From contig JAEETR010000128.1 of NCBI GenBank assembly GCA_016286595.1, forward strand, positions 1-17,402: a stretch of DNA of 17,402 nt, in the 5' to 3' direction. The notes below the pieces were generated by a model. It did not search any database, was not told the origin of the DNA, and saw only the letters and a program-made list of their open reading frames with translations. Made by a program: the position numbers and the translations under genes. Source of the DNA: Oscillospiraceae bacterium. Its GTDB lineage: Bacteria > Bacillota > Clostridia > Oscillospirales > Oscillospiraceae. The stretch's first letter is position 1; each line of letters starts with the position of its first letter. This document shows positions 1-8,912 of the stretch, in pieces.

Positions 1-1
1 C

Positions 2-691
2 CCGGCGGGGCTGAGGGGACTTCTCTACACGGGCTCATTCCGGCAGCTTGGTCTGCAGCTGGCGGGCTTTGCCTCCGTAGCGGCCTGGGCAGTGGTCACC
101 ATGGGGTGCTTCTTCCTCATCCTCAGGAAAATAGATTTCCTTCGCGCCGACCCGGCCGACGAGCTGGCCGGCCTTGACGTAAGCGAGCACGGTCTTCCCA
201 GCGCCTACGCCGACTTCATGCCCTCCGTGGACAAGTACGCCGAGTTCGGCACCGGCGAGAGCGTGACGGTCGTTACCGGCACCGTGCCGGCGGCGGAGGC
301 GGTGCCCGTCAGACGGGAACCCACCTTCGACGGCCATAAGTTCACCAAGGTGGAGATCATCTTCAAGGAGGAGCGGCTCTACGCCCTCAAGGACGCCATG
401 GCCCGCCTGGGCATCACCGGCATGACCGTGTCCCACGTTATGGGCTACGGCCTGCAGAACGGCCACACCGAGTTCTACCGCGGCGTCGCCGTGGAGACGG
501 ACCTGCGGCCCAAGGTGCAGGTGGATATAGTCGTGACCAAGATCCCGGTGCGGGACGTTATAGAGACGGCGAAAAAGGTGCTGTACACCGGCCACATCGG
601 CGACGGCAAGATATTCGTCTACGACGTGGAGAACGTCGTCAGGGTCCGGACCGGTCAGGAGGGCTACGACGCCCTTCAGGATACGGAGTGA
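2..691 (+). CDS. amtB: Ammonium transporter-PII (GlnB/GlnK) fusion, 3' part only
   Basis: The reading frame is open from the window edge, so the 5' part, carrying most of the Amt channel, is missing. The first ~70 visible residues are the end of an Amt/AmtB protein: a last membrane segment (LLYTGSFRQLG, then a hydrophobic run to about position 125) and the typical cytoplasmic tail ELAGLDVSEHG. A linker of about 40 residues (218-340) leads to a complete PII domain (341-688). That domain shows ITGMTV, the T-loop GHTEFYRG, the B-loop YTGHIGDGKIF and the C-terminal VRVRTG. Compared with E. coli GlnK, Arg47, which plugs the Amt pore, is kept, but the uridylylated Tyr51 is Val (codon 491-493). Expected role: ammonium uptake at the membrane with a tethered nucleotide and 2-oxoglutarate sensor that gates the channel. 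It heads the operon, with the asnB start 9 nt after its stop. A GTG at 92 falls inside the membrane segment and is not a credible start. Confidence 0.93.
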   Translation, partial: PAGLRGLLYTGSFRQLGLQLAGFASVAAWAVVTMGCFFLILRKIDFLRADPADELAGLDVSEHGLPSAYADFMPSVDKYAEFGTGESVTVVTGTVPAAEAVPVRREPTFDGHKFTKVEIIFKEERLYALKDAMARLGITGMTVSHVMGYGLQNGHTEFYRGVAVETDLRPKVQVDIVVTKIPVRDVIETAKKVLYTGHIGDGKIFVYDVENVVRVRTGQEGYDALQDTE

Positions 692-700
692 GGGTAAGCC

Positions 701-2284
701 ATGTGTTCTATATTCGGTTACTGCGGGAGCGTCCCTGATCGGGACGCTCTCGTAGAGAGTTTTCAGAGGACAAAGTCCCGGGGACCCGACGACAGCGCCG
801 TGGTGGATACGGGCGCGGGGGTCCTGGGCTTTCACCGGCTGTCCATCATGGGGCTGACGCCCTCGGGCATGCAGCCCTTTGAGCTGAACGGCAGCTACGT
901 GGTGTGCAACGGGGAACTGTACGGCTTCGAGAAGGAGCGGGAGCGGTTGCGGGAGAAGGGCTATACCTTCAGATCCGACAGCGACTGCGAGATAATCCTG
1001 CCCATGTACTTCGAGTACGGCACCGATATGTTCGCCATGCTGGACGCGGAGTTCGCCATGGTCATCTACGACGGCGGGACGGGAGAGTATATCGCCGCCC
1101 GGGACCCCATCGGCATCCGGCCCCTCTACTACGGCTTCGACGACGCCGGCACGATCATCTTCGCCAGCGAGGCGAAGAACCTCGTGGGCCTTGCCCGCAG
1201 GATAATGCCCTTCCCGCCGGGCTTTTACTACAAAGACGGCGTCTTCATCCGCTACTGCAACGCCGCGCAAGCGGACGCCGTCTGTACCGACGATCTGGAG
1301 ACGGCCTGCGCCAACATCCGGGAAAAGCTCATCGCCGGCGTGAAAAAGCGCCTGGTCGCCGACGCGAAGGTGGGCTTTCTGCTGTCCGGCGGCCTGGACT
1401 CGTCTCTCGTGTGCGCCATCGCCGCCCGGGAGAGCGATAAGCCCATCGAGACCTTCGCCATCGGCATGAGCGAGGACGCCATCGACCTGAAGTACGCGCG
1501 ACAGGCGGCGGACTTTATCGGCAGCCATCACACCGAGGTATATATGACGCCCGGGGAGGTCATATCAAGCCTTGAGCAGGTCATATATCTGCTGGGGTCC
1601 TGGGACATTACCACTATCCGGGCTAGCATGGGCATGTATCTGGTGTGCAAAGCCATCCATGAGAAAACGGACGTGCGCGTCATACTCACCGGCGAGATAT
1701 CCGACGAGCTTTTCGGGTATAAGTACACCGACTTCGCCCCGTCGCCGGAGGCGTTCCAGGAGGAGGCGGAAAAGCGCATCCGTGAGCTGCATATGTACGA
1801 CGTGCTGCGGGCGGACCGGTGCATATCCGTGAACTCCCTGGAGGCGAGAGTGCCCTTCGGAGACCTGGATTTCGTGAAGTACGTCATGAGCCTGGACCCG
1901 AAGCTGAAGGTGAACAGCTACGGCAAGGGAAAATATCTGCTGCGCCACGCCTTCGAGGGCCTCGGTTATCTGCCGGACGGCATACTGTGGCGGGAGAAGG
2001 CGGCCTTCTCCGACGCGGTGGGCCACTCCATGGTGGACTATCTGAAGGAGTACGCCGATAAGGTGTATTCCGACGAAGAGTTTGAGGAAAAACGGCTCAA
2101 ATACGACTACGCCCGGCCCTTCACCAAGGAATCTCTGCTGTACCGGGAGATATTCGAGAAGTATTACCCCGGTCAGGCGGAGATGATAGTCGATTTCTGG
2201 ATGCCCAACAGGTCCTGGGAGGGCTGCGACGTGGACGACCTCTCCGCCCGGGTGCTGTCCAACTACGGCGAGAGCGGGAAATAA
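701..2284 (+). CDS. asnB: Asparagine synthase B (glutamine-hydrolysing)
   Basis: This enzyme makes asparagine from aspartate, ATP and glutamine in the cytosol. The 527 residues are close to the ~554 of E. coli AsnB. The N-terminal Ntn glutaminase begins MCSIFG, so Cys2 is the nucleophile once Met is removed, and it keeps HRLSI, CNGE and SDCEI around the glutamine site. The synthetase domain has the ATP PP-loop LLSGGLDSS (227-235), followed by ISDELFG, LHMYD and VEARVPF-like LEARVPF, the E. coli-type pattern. The usual NGEIYN glutaminase motif reads NGELYG; the Asn and Glu are retained. The ATG start is fixed by the need for Cys at position 2. It lies between the Amt-PII fusion and purC (21 nt downstream). 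The protein is intact with no frameshift, and it is one of three glutamine amidotransferases in this operon. Confidence 0.96.
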   Translation: MCSIFGYCGSVPDRDALVESFQRTKSRGPDDSAVVDTGAGVLGFHRLSIMGLTPSGMQPFELNGSYVVCNGELYGFEKERERLREKGYTFRSDSDCEIILPMYFEYGTDMFAMLDAEFAMVIYDGGTGEYIAARDPIGIRPLYYGFDDAGTIIFASEAKNLVGLARRIMPFPPGFYYKDGVFIRYCNAAQADAVCTDDLETACANIREKLIAGVKKRLVADAKVGFLLSGGLDSSLVCAIAARESDKPIETFAIGMSEDAIDLKYARQAADFIGSHHTEVYMTPGEVISSLEQVIYLLGSWDITTIRASMGMYLVCKAIHEKTDVRVILTGEISDELFGYKYTDFAPSPEAFQEEAEKRIRELHMYDVLRADRCISVNSLEARVPFGDLDFVKYVMSLDPKLKVNSYGKGKYLLRHAFEGLGYLPDGILWREKAAFSDAVGHSMVDYLKEYADKVYSDEEFEEKRLKYDYARPFTKESLLYREIFEKYYPGQAEMIVDFWMPNRSWEGCDVDDLSARVLSNYGESGK

Positions 2285-2305
2285 TAAAGTATCGGAGGAA
2301 AGATC

Positions 2306-3031
2306 ATGGTCAAGGGTGCTCAGTTATACGAGGGCAAGGCGAAAAAGGTGTTCGCCACAGACGATCCGGAAAAGCTCATAGTGTCCTACAAGGACGACGC
2401 CACCGCTTTCAACGGCCTGAAAAAAGGCACCATCAGGGGCAAGGGCGCCATCAACAACACGATGAGCAACGCTCTCATGCGTCTTCTTGAGAGCAAAGGC
2501 GTCCCCACACATCTGGTGGGGGAGCTGGACGAGAGGAACACTGTGGTGAAGAGGGTGACGATAATCCCGCTGGAGGTCATCGTGCGCAACGTCTCCGCCG
2601 GGTCCTTCGCGAAGAACTACGGCGTGGAGGAGGGGATAGTCTTCCCCGCGCCCACCATCGAGTTTTCGTATAAAAACGACGCGCTGGCGGACCCGCTTAT
2701 AAACGAGTACCACGCCCTGGCGCTGGGGCTGGCCTCCGCCGGGGAGATCGAGACCATAAAGCGTTACGCCTTCGCTGTCAACGATGAGCTCAAGGCCTTC
2801 TGGGCCGGCTGCGGCGTGACGCTGGTGGATTTCAAGCTGGAGTTCGGCAGGCTTGCCGACGGCACCGTAGTCCTGGCCGACGAGATAAGCCCCGACACCT
2901 GCCGGCTGTGGGACAGCGCCACCGGGAAGAAGCTGGACAAGGACCGTTTCCGCCGTGACCTGGGAGGCACGGAGGAGGCGTACCGTGAAATTATGGACAG
3001 GCTCAAGGCCAATATGGAGGCGATAAAATGA
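2306..3031 (+). CDS. purC: SAICAR synthetase
   Basis: PurC couples CAIR to aspartate with ATP to give SAICAR, in de novo purine synthesis. The 241 residues are the normal bacterial length. The start is typical, with YEGKAKKVF followed by YKDDATAFNG and KGAINN. The central EVIVRNVSAGSF and the later DFKLEFG and DEISPDTCRLW are the substrate and ATP-binding signatures of the family. The start has a clear Shine-Dalgarno GGAGGA at 2294-2299, 6 nt before the ATG. Its stop overlaps the purA start as ATGA (3028-3031), which suggests translational coupling. The other early purine genes (purF, purD, purL, purM, purE, purH) are not in the window. Confidence 0.97.
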   Translation: MVKGAQLYEGKAKKVFATDDPEKLIVSYKDDATAFNGLKKGTIRGKGAINNTMSNALMRLLESKGVPTHLVGELDERNTVVKRVTIIPLEVIVRNVSAGSFAKNYGVEEGIVFPAPTIEFSYKNDALADPLINEYHALALGLASAGEIETIKRYAFAVNDELKAFWAGCGVTLVDFKLEFGRLADGTVVLADEISPDTCRLWDSATGKKLDKDRFRRDLGGTEEAYREIMDRLKANMEAIK

Positions 3032-4311
3032 GCAGCTGCGCGATAGTCGGCATCAACTGGGGCGACGAGGGCAAGGGCCGCATGGTGGACCTTCTCACGG
3101 AGGATTACGACGTGGTGGTGCGCTATCAGGGCGGCGGCAACGCCGGCCACACCGTGGTCAACGACAAGGGCAAATTCGCCCTTCATCTGCTGCCCTCGGG
3201 CATATTCAGGCAGGGCGTGGTCAACGTTCTGGGCAACGGCGTGGCGCTGGACCCGGAGAACCTGTGGACGGAGATGGAGGACGTGCGCTCAAAGGGCGTG
3301 GATATAACGCCGGACAGCCTGAAGATAAGCGACAGAGCCTCCCTGCTGCTGCCCTGGCACAGAGAACTTGACGGTCTGGAGGAAGCCCGCCTGGCGGACA
3401 GACAGTACGGCTCCACGAAGCAGGGCATAGCCCCCTTCTATTCAGACAAGTATCAGAAAAAGACGGTACTGGCAGGGGAACTGTTCTATCCCGATGAGCT
3501 GCGGCGGCACCTCAGGGATATCCTTGAGTGGAAGAACCTGACCCTCACCGGCGTTTACGGGGCTCAGCCCTGCGCCTGGGAGGACGTGGAGAAATGGCTT
3601 GACGATTACTGCGAAAAGATAAAGCCCTTCGTGTGCGATACGGGAGCGTTTCTGCGCAAGGCCCGGGATTCGGGCAAAAACATCCTCTTCGAGGCACAGC
3701 TGGGGGCGCTGCGGGATCTGGATTTCGGCATCTGCCCCTACACCACCTCCTCCAACACCCTGGCGTCCTACGCGCCCATCGGCTCCGGCCTTCCCTCCAT
3801 GAAGATCGACCGGGTGATGGGCGTGGTGAAGGCCTACTCAACCTGCGTGGGCGAGGGGCCCTTCGTGGGGGAGATGACCGGCGAGGAGGCCGACAGGCTC
3901 CGGGAGGCCGGGGCCGAGTACGGCGCGAAGACGGGCCGGCCCCGCCGGGTAGCGCCCGTGGACCTGGTGGCCACCCGCTACGGCGTGCAGGTGCAGGGCG
4001 CCACGAGCATAGCCCTGACGAAGCTGGACGTGCTCAGCTATATGGACGAGATACCGCTGTGCGTCCGGTACGAGGTGAACGGCAGGCAGACCGACGAATT
4101 CCCGTTCCCCACGGAGCTTTACGGCGCGAAGGCGGTCATCGAGTATATGCCCGGCTGGAAATGCGACATCTCCGGCGTGCGGCAGTGGGAGGATCTGCCC
4201 CCCGCCGCCCGGGACTACGTCACCCGCATAGAGAAGGCTGCGGGCTGCCCCGTGACCCACGTTTCCGTGGGGCCGGAGCGGGACAGCATTATCATAAGAA
4301 ACGTGAAGTGA
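3028..4311 (+). CDS. purA: Adenylosuccinate synthetase, divergent subgroup
   Basis: PurA joins IMP and aspartate using GTP to form adenylosuccinate, the first committed step to AMP. The 427 residues match the family length (~430). The catalytic Asp13 (NWGDEGKGR) and His41 (GGGNAGHTVV) sit at the same positions as in E. coli. The C-terminal TGRPRRVAPVDL and ALTKLDVL are the GTP and aspartate regions. Several usually strict motifs differ: QWGDEGKGK reads NWGDEGKGR, the IMP-binding FEGAQG reads FEAQLG (so the usual Gln aligns with Leu225), and the Arg pair after the GIGP loop is Lys-Lys (GIAPFYSDKYQKK). I infer a divergent but active clostridial-type PurA, because the catalytic pair is kept and the gene sits between purC and purB. 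The SD GGAGG (3016-3020) lies inside the purC end. Confidence 0.95.
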   Translation: MSSCAIVGINWGDEGKGRMVDLLTEDYDVVVRYQGGGNAGHTVVNDKGKFALHLLPSGIFRQGVVNVLGNGVALDPENLWTEMEDVRSKGVDITPDSLKISDRASLLLPWHRELDGLEEARLADRQYGSTKQGIAPFYSDKYQKKTVLAGELFYPDELRRHLRDILEWKNLTLTGVYGAQPCAWEDVEKWLDDYCEKIKPFVCDTGAFLRKARDSGKNILFEAQLGALRDLDFGICPYTTSSNTLASYAPIGSGLPSMKIDRVMGVVKAYSTCVGEGPFVGEMTGEEADRLREAGAEYGAKTGRPRRVAPVDLVATRYGVQVQGATSIALTKLDVLSYMDEIPLCVRYEVNGRQTDEFPFPTELYGAKAVIEYMPGWKCDISGVRQWEDLPPAARDYVTRIEKAAGCPVTHVSVGPERDSIIIRNVK

Positions 4312-4327
4312 GAAGGAGAGAACAGAA

Positions 4328-5743
4328 ATGACAGACCGTTATGAGTCGCCCCTTTCGTCCCGCTACGCCTCCGACTATATGCTCAGGCTTTTTTCCTCCG
4401 ACACCAGATATCAGACTTGGCGGCGGCTGTGGGTCGCTCTGGCCGAGGAGGAGATGAAGCTGGGCCTTCCCATAACCCCTCAGCAGGTGAAGGAGCTCTC
4501 CGAGCACGTCACCGACATAGATTACGAGTGCGTGCGGGAGAGGGAGAGGCAGGTGCGCCATGACGTTATGGCCCACGTGTACACCTACGGAGTGGCGGCG
4601 CCCTCGGCGGCGGGCATCATCCATCTGGGGGCCACAAGCTGCTACGTGACGGACAACGCCGACCTCATCATATACCGGGACGCGCTTAAATATCTGCGGA
4701 CGGAGCTTCTGGGCGTCCTGGCCAATCTCTCCGACTTCGCGTACGAGTACAGATCGACCCCCGTGCTGGGCTATACCCACTATCAGCCGGCCCAGCTTGT
4801 CACCGTGGGGAAGCGGGCGGCGCTGTGGCTGCAGGACTTCCTCACCGACTTGAGGGAGATAGATTTCGCCATAGAGAACGTCAAGTTCCTGGGCTGCCGC
4901 GGCACCACCGGCACCGAGGCCAGCTTCATGGAGCTTTTCGACGGCGACGAGGACAGAATAGACCGGATGAACGCGGCCCTCGCCGCGGATTTCGGCTTTG
5001 AGGAGTGCTTCGACGTGTGCGGCCAGACGTATCCGAGAAAGGTGGACAGCCGCATACTCGACGCCCTTTCGTCAATCGCCCAGAGCTGCTGCAAAATGGC
5101 GGTCGACATCCGCCTCATGCAGCACGACAGACAGGTGGAGGAGCCCTTCGAGGACAGTCAGATAGGCTCCTCGGCCATGGCGTACAAGCGAAATCCCATG
5201 CGCTGCGAGCGCATATGCTCGCTGGCCCGCTATCTCATGGCCGACGCCGCCAACGCGCCCATGACCGCCTCCGCCCAGTGGCTGGAGCGGACGCTGGACG
5301 ACTCCGCCAACCGCCGCATCTCCATGCCGGAGGGCTTCCTGTGCGCCGACGCTCTCCTGCGGCTGGCCCGGAACGTGACGAAGGGTCTGCGTGTCAACGG
5401 GAAGATGATCGAAAGGTCCCTGCGGGAGTATCTGCCCTTTATCGCCACGGAGAACCTCCTGATGGAGGCCGTCAAGCGGGGCGGCGACCGTCAGCAGATA
5501 CACGAAATAATAAGAAAATGCTCCATGGCTGCCACCGAGAAGATGAAAAACGGCGAGGAGTGCGATCTTTTGGCCCGTCTCGCGGCGGAGCCCGCCTTCG
5601 GCATGACGGAAGCGGAGCTGCGGGAGGTCCTGGATCCCTCCCTGTATATCGGCAGATGCGCCGGACAGGTGGAGCGGTTCCTTGAAAAGGTACGCCCCCT
5701 GCTGACCGGCACGCCCTCATCGTCGGCGGATATCGAGATATGA
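4328..5743 (+). CDS. purB: Adenylosuccinate lyase
   Basis: PurB acts twice in purine synthesis: it releases fumarate from SAICAR (after PurC) and from adenylosuccinate (after PurA). Placing it directly behind both partners therefore makes pathway sense. The 471 residues are consistent with the fumarase/aspartase superfamily. Visible signatures are RHDVMAHV, HLGATSCYVTDN, GYTHYQPAQ with the likely catalytic His151, and the flexible superfamily loop GSSAMAYKRNPMRCE (280-294) with the serine base at Ser281/Ser282. The long and full C-terminal helical part resembles the longer, vertebrate-like PurB group rather than the ~430-residue B. subtilis type; this subgroup call is tentative. An AAGGAG SD lies at 4313-4318. 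The gap to purA is 16 nt and to guaA 12 nt. Confidence 0.96.
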   Translation: MTDRYESPLSSRYASDYMLRLFSSDTRYQTWRRLWVALAEEEMKLGLPITPQQVKELSEHVTDIDYECVRERERQVRHDVMAHVYTYGVAAPSAAGIIHLGATSCYVTDNADLIIYRDALKYLRTELLGVLANLSDFAYEYRSTPVLGYTHYQPAQLVTVGKRAALWLQDFLTDLREIDFAIENVKFLGCRGTTGTEASFMELFDGDEDRIDRMNAALAADFGFEECFDVCGQTYPRKVDSRILDALSSIAQSCCKMAVDIRLMQHDRQVEEPFEDSQIGSSAMAYKRNPMRCERICSLARYLMADAANAPMTASAQWLERTLDDSANRRISMPEGFLCADALLRLARNVTKGLRVNGKMIERSLREYLPFIATENLLMEAVKRGGDRQQIHEIIRKCSMAATEKMKNGEECDLLARLAAEPAFGMTEAELREVLDPSLYIGRCAGQVERFLEKVRPLLTGTPSSSADIEI

Positions 5744-5755
5744 GGGGCGGGGAGC

Positions 5756-7288
5756 ATGGACAGGATACTCGTTCTTGATTTCGGCGGGCAGTACAGCCAG
5801 CTCATAGCCCGCAGGGTGCGGGAGCAGCGCGTATACGCCGAGATAGAGCCCTGCGGCGGCATATCTCTGCAGGAGATATTGAGCAGGGGATATTCGGGGA
5901 TGATATTCACCGGCGGACCCAACAGCGTGTACGATCCCGCCTCGCCCCGCTTTGACAGCGCCGTGCTGGACGCGGGGATACCGATACTGGGTATCTGCTA
6001 CGGCGCCCAGCTCATCGCGCACATGGCGGGGGGAACGGTGTCCCCCGCGGAAAACGGCAGCGAGTACGGCAGGACTGCGGTGAACGCAGGGGGCGGCGCC
6101 CTGTTCAGGGACGTGCCGCCTCAGAGCGTATGCTGGATGAGCCATACCGACTTTATAAGCGCCGTGCCGGCGGGGTTTGAGGTGACGGCCGTCACCGACA
6201 AGTGCCCCTGCGCCGCCATGGGTGACGACGAAAGGAAAATATACGCCGTGCAGTTCCATCCGGAGGTGACCCACACCGAGTACGGAAGGCAGATTTTTTC
6301 GAATTTCCTCTTCGATATCTGCGGCTGCGTCGGTGACTGGGACCCGGCGGACTTCGCAGAAGGGATCATCGAGGAGTACCGCCGGTCGCTGGCGGGAAAA
6401 AAAGTGCTGCTGGCGCTGTCCGGCGGCGTTGACTCCTCCGTGGCCGCGCTGATGCTCCACAGGGCCGTCGGCCGGAACCTCACCTGCGTTTTCGTGGACC
6501 ACGGGCTCCTTCGAAAGGACGAGGGCGACTTCGTGGAGGACACCTTCCGCCGCATCTTCGGCGTGAACCTCATCCGGGTGAACGCCGGGGACCGGTTCCT
6601 GGGGAAGCTGGCGGGCATCACCGACCCGGAAAGAAAGAGAAAGATCATCGGCGAGGAGTTCATCCGGGTCTTCGAGGAGCAGGCCGGGAGGATAGGCCGC
6701 GTCCACGCCCTCGCCCAGGGCACCATATACCCCGACGTTATAGAGAGCGGGAAGGGCGCGTCGGCGGTGATAAAAAGCCACCACAACGTGGGCGGTCTGC
6801 CCGACGTGATATCCTTCGACCGGCTCATAGAGCCCCTGCGGGACCTGTTCAAGGACGAGGTCAGAGCCGTGGGCTCCATGCTGGGGCTCCCGCCGGAGCT
6901 GGTATGGCGCCAGCCCTTCCCGGGGCCGGGCCTGGCGGTGCGCATCATGGGGGAGATAACCCCGGAAAAGGTGCGGATACTGCAGGAGGCGGACGCTATA
7001 TTCCGTCAGGAGGTGGAGGGCGCGGGCCTGGACCGCGGCCCGGACCAGTATTTCGCCGTACTTACCGACACGCGCAGCGTGGGCGTCATGGGCGACGCCC
7101 GGACCTACGGCTATACGGCCGCTCTGCGGGCCGTGTCCACCGACGACTTCATGACGGCGGAGTGGACGAGACTGCCCTATGACGTGCTTGAGAGGGCCAG
7201 CCGCAGGATAACCAACGAGGTTCCCGGCATTTCCAGAGTCGTTTACGATATTTCATCCAAGCCTCCGGCAACGGTGGAGTGGGAGTGA
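5756..7288 (+). CDS. guaA: GMP synthase (glutamine-hydrolysing)
   Basis: GuaA aminates XMP to GMP using glutamine and ATP. The 510 residues form the complete two-domain enzyme. The class I glutaminase domain (about 1-190) has the nucleophile Cys81 in GICYGAQ and the partner residues His168 and Glu170 in QFHPE. The ATP pyrophosphatase domain has the PP-loop LSGGVDSS (221-228), followed by VFVDHGLLRKDE and TIYPDVIES. The C-terminal dimerisation domain has RQPFPGPGL and ends in KPPATVEWE, the classic GuaA terminus that contacts XMP. The gene follows purB by 12 nt, so the AMP and GMP branches are together in the operon; guaB (IMP dehydrogenase) is not in the window. A GAGGGG at 5742-5747 is the likely ribosome site. 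Confidence 0.98.
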   Translation: MDRILVLDFGGQYSQLIARRVREQRVYAEIEPCGGISLQEILSRGYSGMIFTGGPNSVYDPASPRFDSAVLDAGIPILGICYGAQLIAHMAGGTVSPAENGSEYGRTAVNAGGGALFRDVPPQSVCWMSHTDFISAVPAGFEVTAVTDKCPCAAMGDDERKIYAVQFHPEVTHTEYGRQIFSNFLFDICGCVGDWDPADFAEGIIEEYRRSLAGKKVLLALSGGVDSSVAALMLHRAVGRNLTCVFVDHGLLRKDEGDFVEDTFRRIFGVNLIRVNAGDRFLGKLAGITDPERKRKIIGEEFIRVFEEQAGRIGRVHALAQGTIYPDVIESGKGASAVIKSHHNVGGLPDVISFDRLIEPLRDLFKDEVRAVGSMLGLPPELVWRQPFPGPGLAVRIMGEITPEKVRILQEADAIFRQEVEGAGLDRGPDQYFAVLTDTRSVGVMGDARTYGYTAALRAVSTDDFMTAEWTRLPYDVLERASRRITNEVPGISRVVYDISSKPPATVEWE

Positions 7289-7300
7289 GGAGACGGTGAT

Positions 7301-8908
7301 ATGACGAAGTACATTTTCGTGACAGGCGGCGTGGTATCCGGTCTGGGCAAGGGCATAACGGCGGCCTCGCTGGGGCGCCTTCTCAAGGCCCGCGGCCTGA
7401 AGGTGGCCGCCCAGAAGCTGGACCCGTACATAAACGTGGACCCCGGCACCATGAGCCCGTATCAGCACGGGGAGGTCTACGTGACGGAGGACGGCGCGGA
7501 GACGGACCTTGACCTGGGCCACTACGAGCGGTTCATAGACGAGGACCTGAACAAGTACTCCAACCTGACCACCGGCAAGGTCTACTGGAACGTGCTCAAC
7601 AAGGAGCGCCGGGGGGAGTACCTCGGCTCCACGGTGCAGGTCATCCCCCACATCACCAACGAGATAAAGGAATTCGTTTACAGCGTGGGGAAAAAGACCG
7701 GCGCCGACGTGGTCATCACGGAGATAGGCGGCACCATCGGAGATATCGAGTCCCAGCCCTTCATAGAGGCGGTCAGACAGATATCCCTGGAGGTGGGCCG
7801 GGAGAACAGCCTTTTCATACACGTGACGCTGGTGCCCTATCTGCAGGGCTCGGGGGAGCACAAGTCAAAGCCCACACAGCATTCCGTCAAGGAACTGCAG
7901 GGGATGGGCGTGAACCCCAACATAATCGTCCTGCGGTGCGACGAGCCCCTGGAGGAGTCAATATTCCAGAAGATAGCCCTTTTCTGCAACGTCAGGAGCG
8001 ACTGCGTCATAGAGAACGTCACCCTGCCCAATCTCTACGAGGCGCCGCTGATGCTGGAAAAGTCGGAGTTTTCCCGGGTGGTATGCCGGGAGCTGAGCAT
8101 AAACGCGCCGGAGCCCGACCTGACGGAGTGGGAGGAGATGGTAAGGCGCATAAACGGCGCCCGTTCCCACTGCGTGGAGATAGGTCTCGTGGGAAAGTAC
8201 GTGGGACTGCACGACGCGTATCTTTCCGTGGCGGAGGCGCTGCACCACGCCGGGTACTGCTTCAACGTGCACGTGAACATCCGCTGGATAGATTCCGAGG
8301 ATATCCGCGAGGACACGGCGGACGATATCCTGTCCGGCCTTGACGGCATCATCGTCCCCGGCGGCTTCGGCAGCAGGGGCGCGGAGGGCATGATACTGTC
8401 CGCAAAGTACGCAAGGGAGAATGGGGTGCCCTATTTCGGGATATGTCTGGGTATGCAGATAGCCGTCATAGAGTTCGCCAGGAACGTGGCCGGGATACCG
8501 GACGCCAACTCCGGCGAGTTCGACGAGCAGTGCAGAAACAAGGTCATCGACTTCATGCCCGGTCAGAGCGACGACGTCGACAAGGGCGGCACCCTGCGCC
8601 TGGGGGCGTATCCCTGTGTGATAGCGCCGGGCACCGTCATGGAAAAATGCTACGGCGCTTCCGAGATAAGCGAGCGCCACCGCCACCGCTATGAGTTCAA
8701 CAACGATTACCGGGAAAGGCTGTCCGCCGCCGGACTCACGCTCAGCGGCATGTCGCCGGACGGCAGGCTCGTGGAGACGGTGGAGCTGACGCGGCGGCCC
8801 TTCTTCGTGGGCGTTCAGTACCACCCGGAGTTCAAGAGCCGGCCCAACAGGCCCCATCCCCTGTTCCGGGGCTTCATCGGCGCCGCCATCGCCAGGTCAA
8901 AGGAGTGA
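7301..8908 (+). CDS. pyrG: CTP synthase
   Basis: PyrG aminates UTP to CTP using glutamine and ATP. The 535 residues are full length. The N-terminal synthetase domain begins TKYIFVTGGVVSGLGKG (ATP P-loop-like, Lys17) and includes KLDPYINVDPGTMSP, GAETDLDLGHYERF and EIGGTIGDIES, the UTP, CTP and magnesium sites. The C-terminal class I glutaminase domain has GGFGSRG, the nucleophile Cys382 in GICLGMQ, and His508 and Glu510 in QYHPEF. All key residues are present. The start is backed by GAGGAG at 7287-7292. The gene sits 12 nt after guaA, so the operon carries both glutamine-dependent base-amination enzymes, one purine and one pyrimidine. Its own 3' end carries the ribosome site of dapF. Confidence 0.98.
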   Translation: MTKYIFVTGGVVSGLGKGITAASLGRLLKARGLKVAAQKLDPYINVDPGTMSPYQHGEVYVTEDGAETDLDLGHYERFIDEDLNKYSNLTTGKVYWNVLNKERRGEYLGSTVQVIPHITNEIKEFVYSVGKKTGADVVITEIGGTIGDIESQPFIEAVRQISLEVGRENSLFIHVTLVPYLQGSGEHKSKPTQHSVKELQGMGVNPNIIVLRCDEPLEESIFQKIALFCNVRSDCVIENVTLPNLYEAPLMLEKSEFSRVVCRELSINAPEPDLTEWEEMVRRINGARSHCVEIGLVGKYVGLHDAYLSVAEALHHAGYCFNVHVNIRWIDSEDIREDTADDILSGLDGIIVPGGFGSRGAEGMILSAKYARENGVPYFGICLGMQIAVIEFARNVAGIPDANSGEFDEQCRNKVIDFMPGQSDDVDKGGTLRLGAYPCVIAPGTVMEKCYGASEISERHRHRYEFNNDYRERLSAAGLTLSGMSPDGRLVETVELTRRPFFVGVQYHPEFKSRPNRPHPLFRGFIGAAIARSKE

Positions 8909-8912
8909 ACGT

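Noticed and set aside
92..691. A free-standing protein starting at the GTG at 92
   Set aside because: The frame continues upstream to the window edge with Amt sequence, and the GTG lies within a membrane helix, so this is the end of a longer gene.
35..1531. Open frame of 498 codons on the - strand opposite amt-PII and asnB
   Set aside because: Both genes underneath are clearly recognised on the + strand. The antisense product is rich in His, Val, Gly and Ala with no domain I can name, a typical GC shadow.
2285..2305. A purine riboswitch or PurR site before purC
   Set aside because: Only 21 nt separate asnB and purC, and they hold a ribosome site and no room for an aptamer. Any such control must lie upstream of the window.
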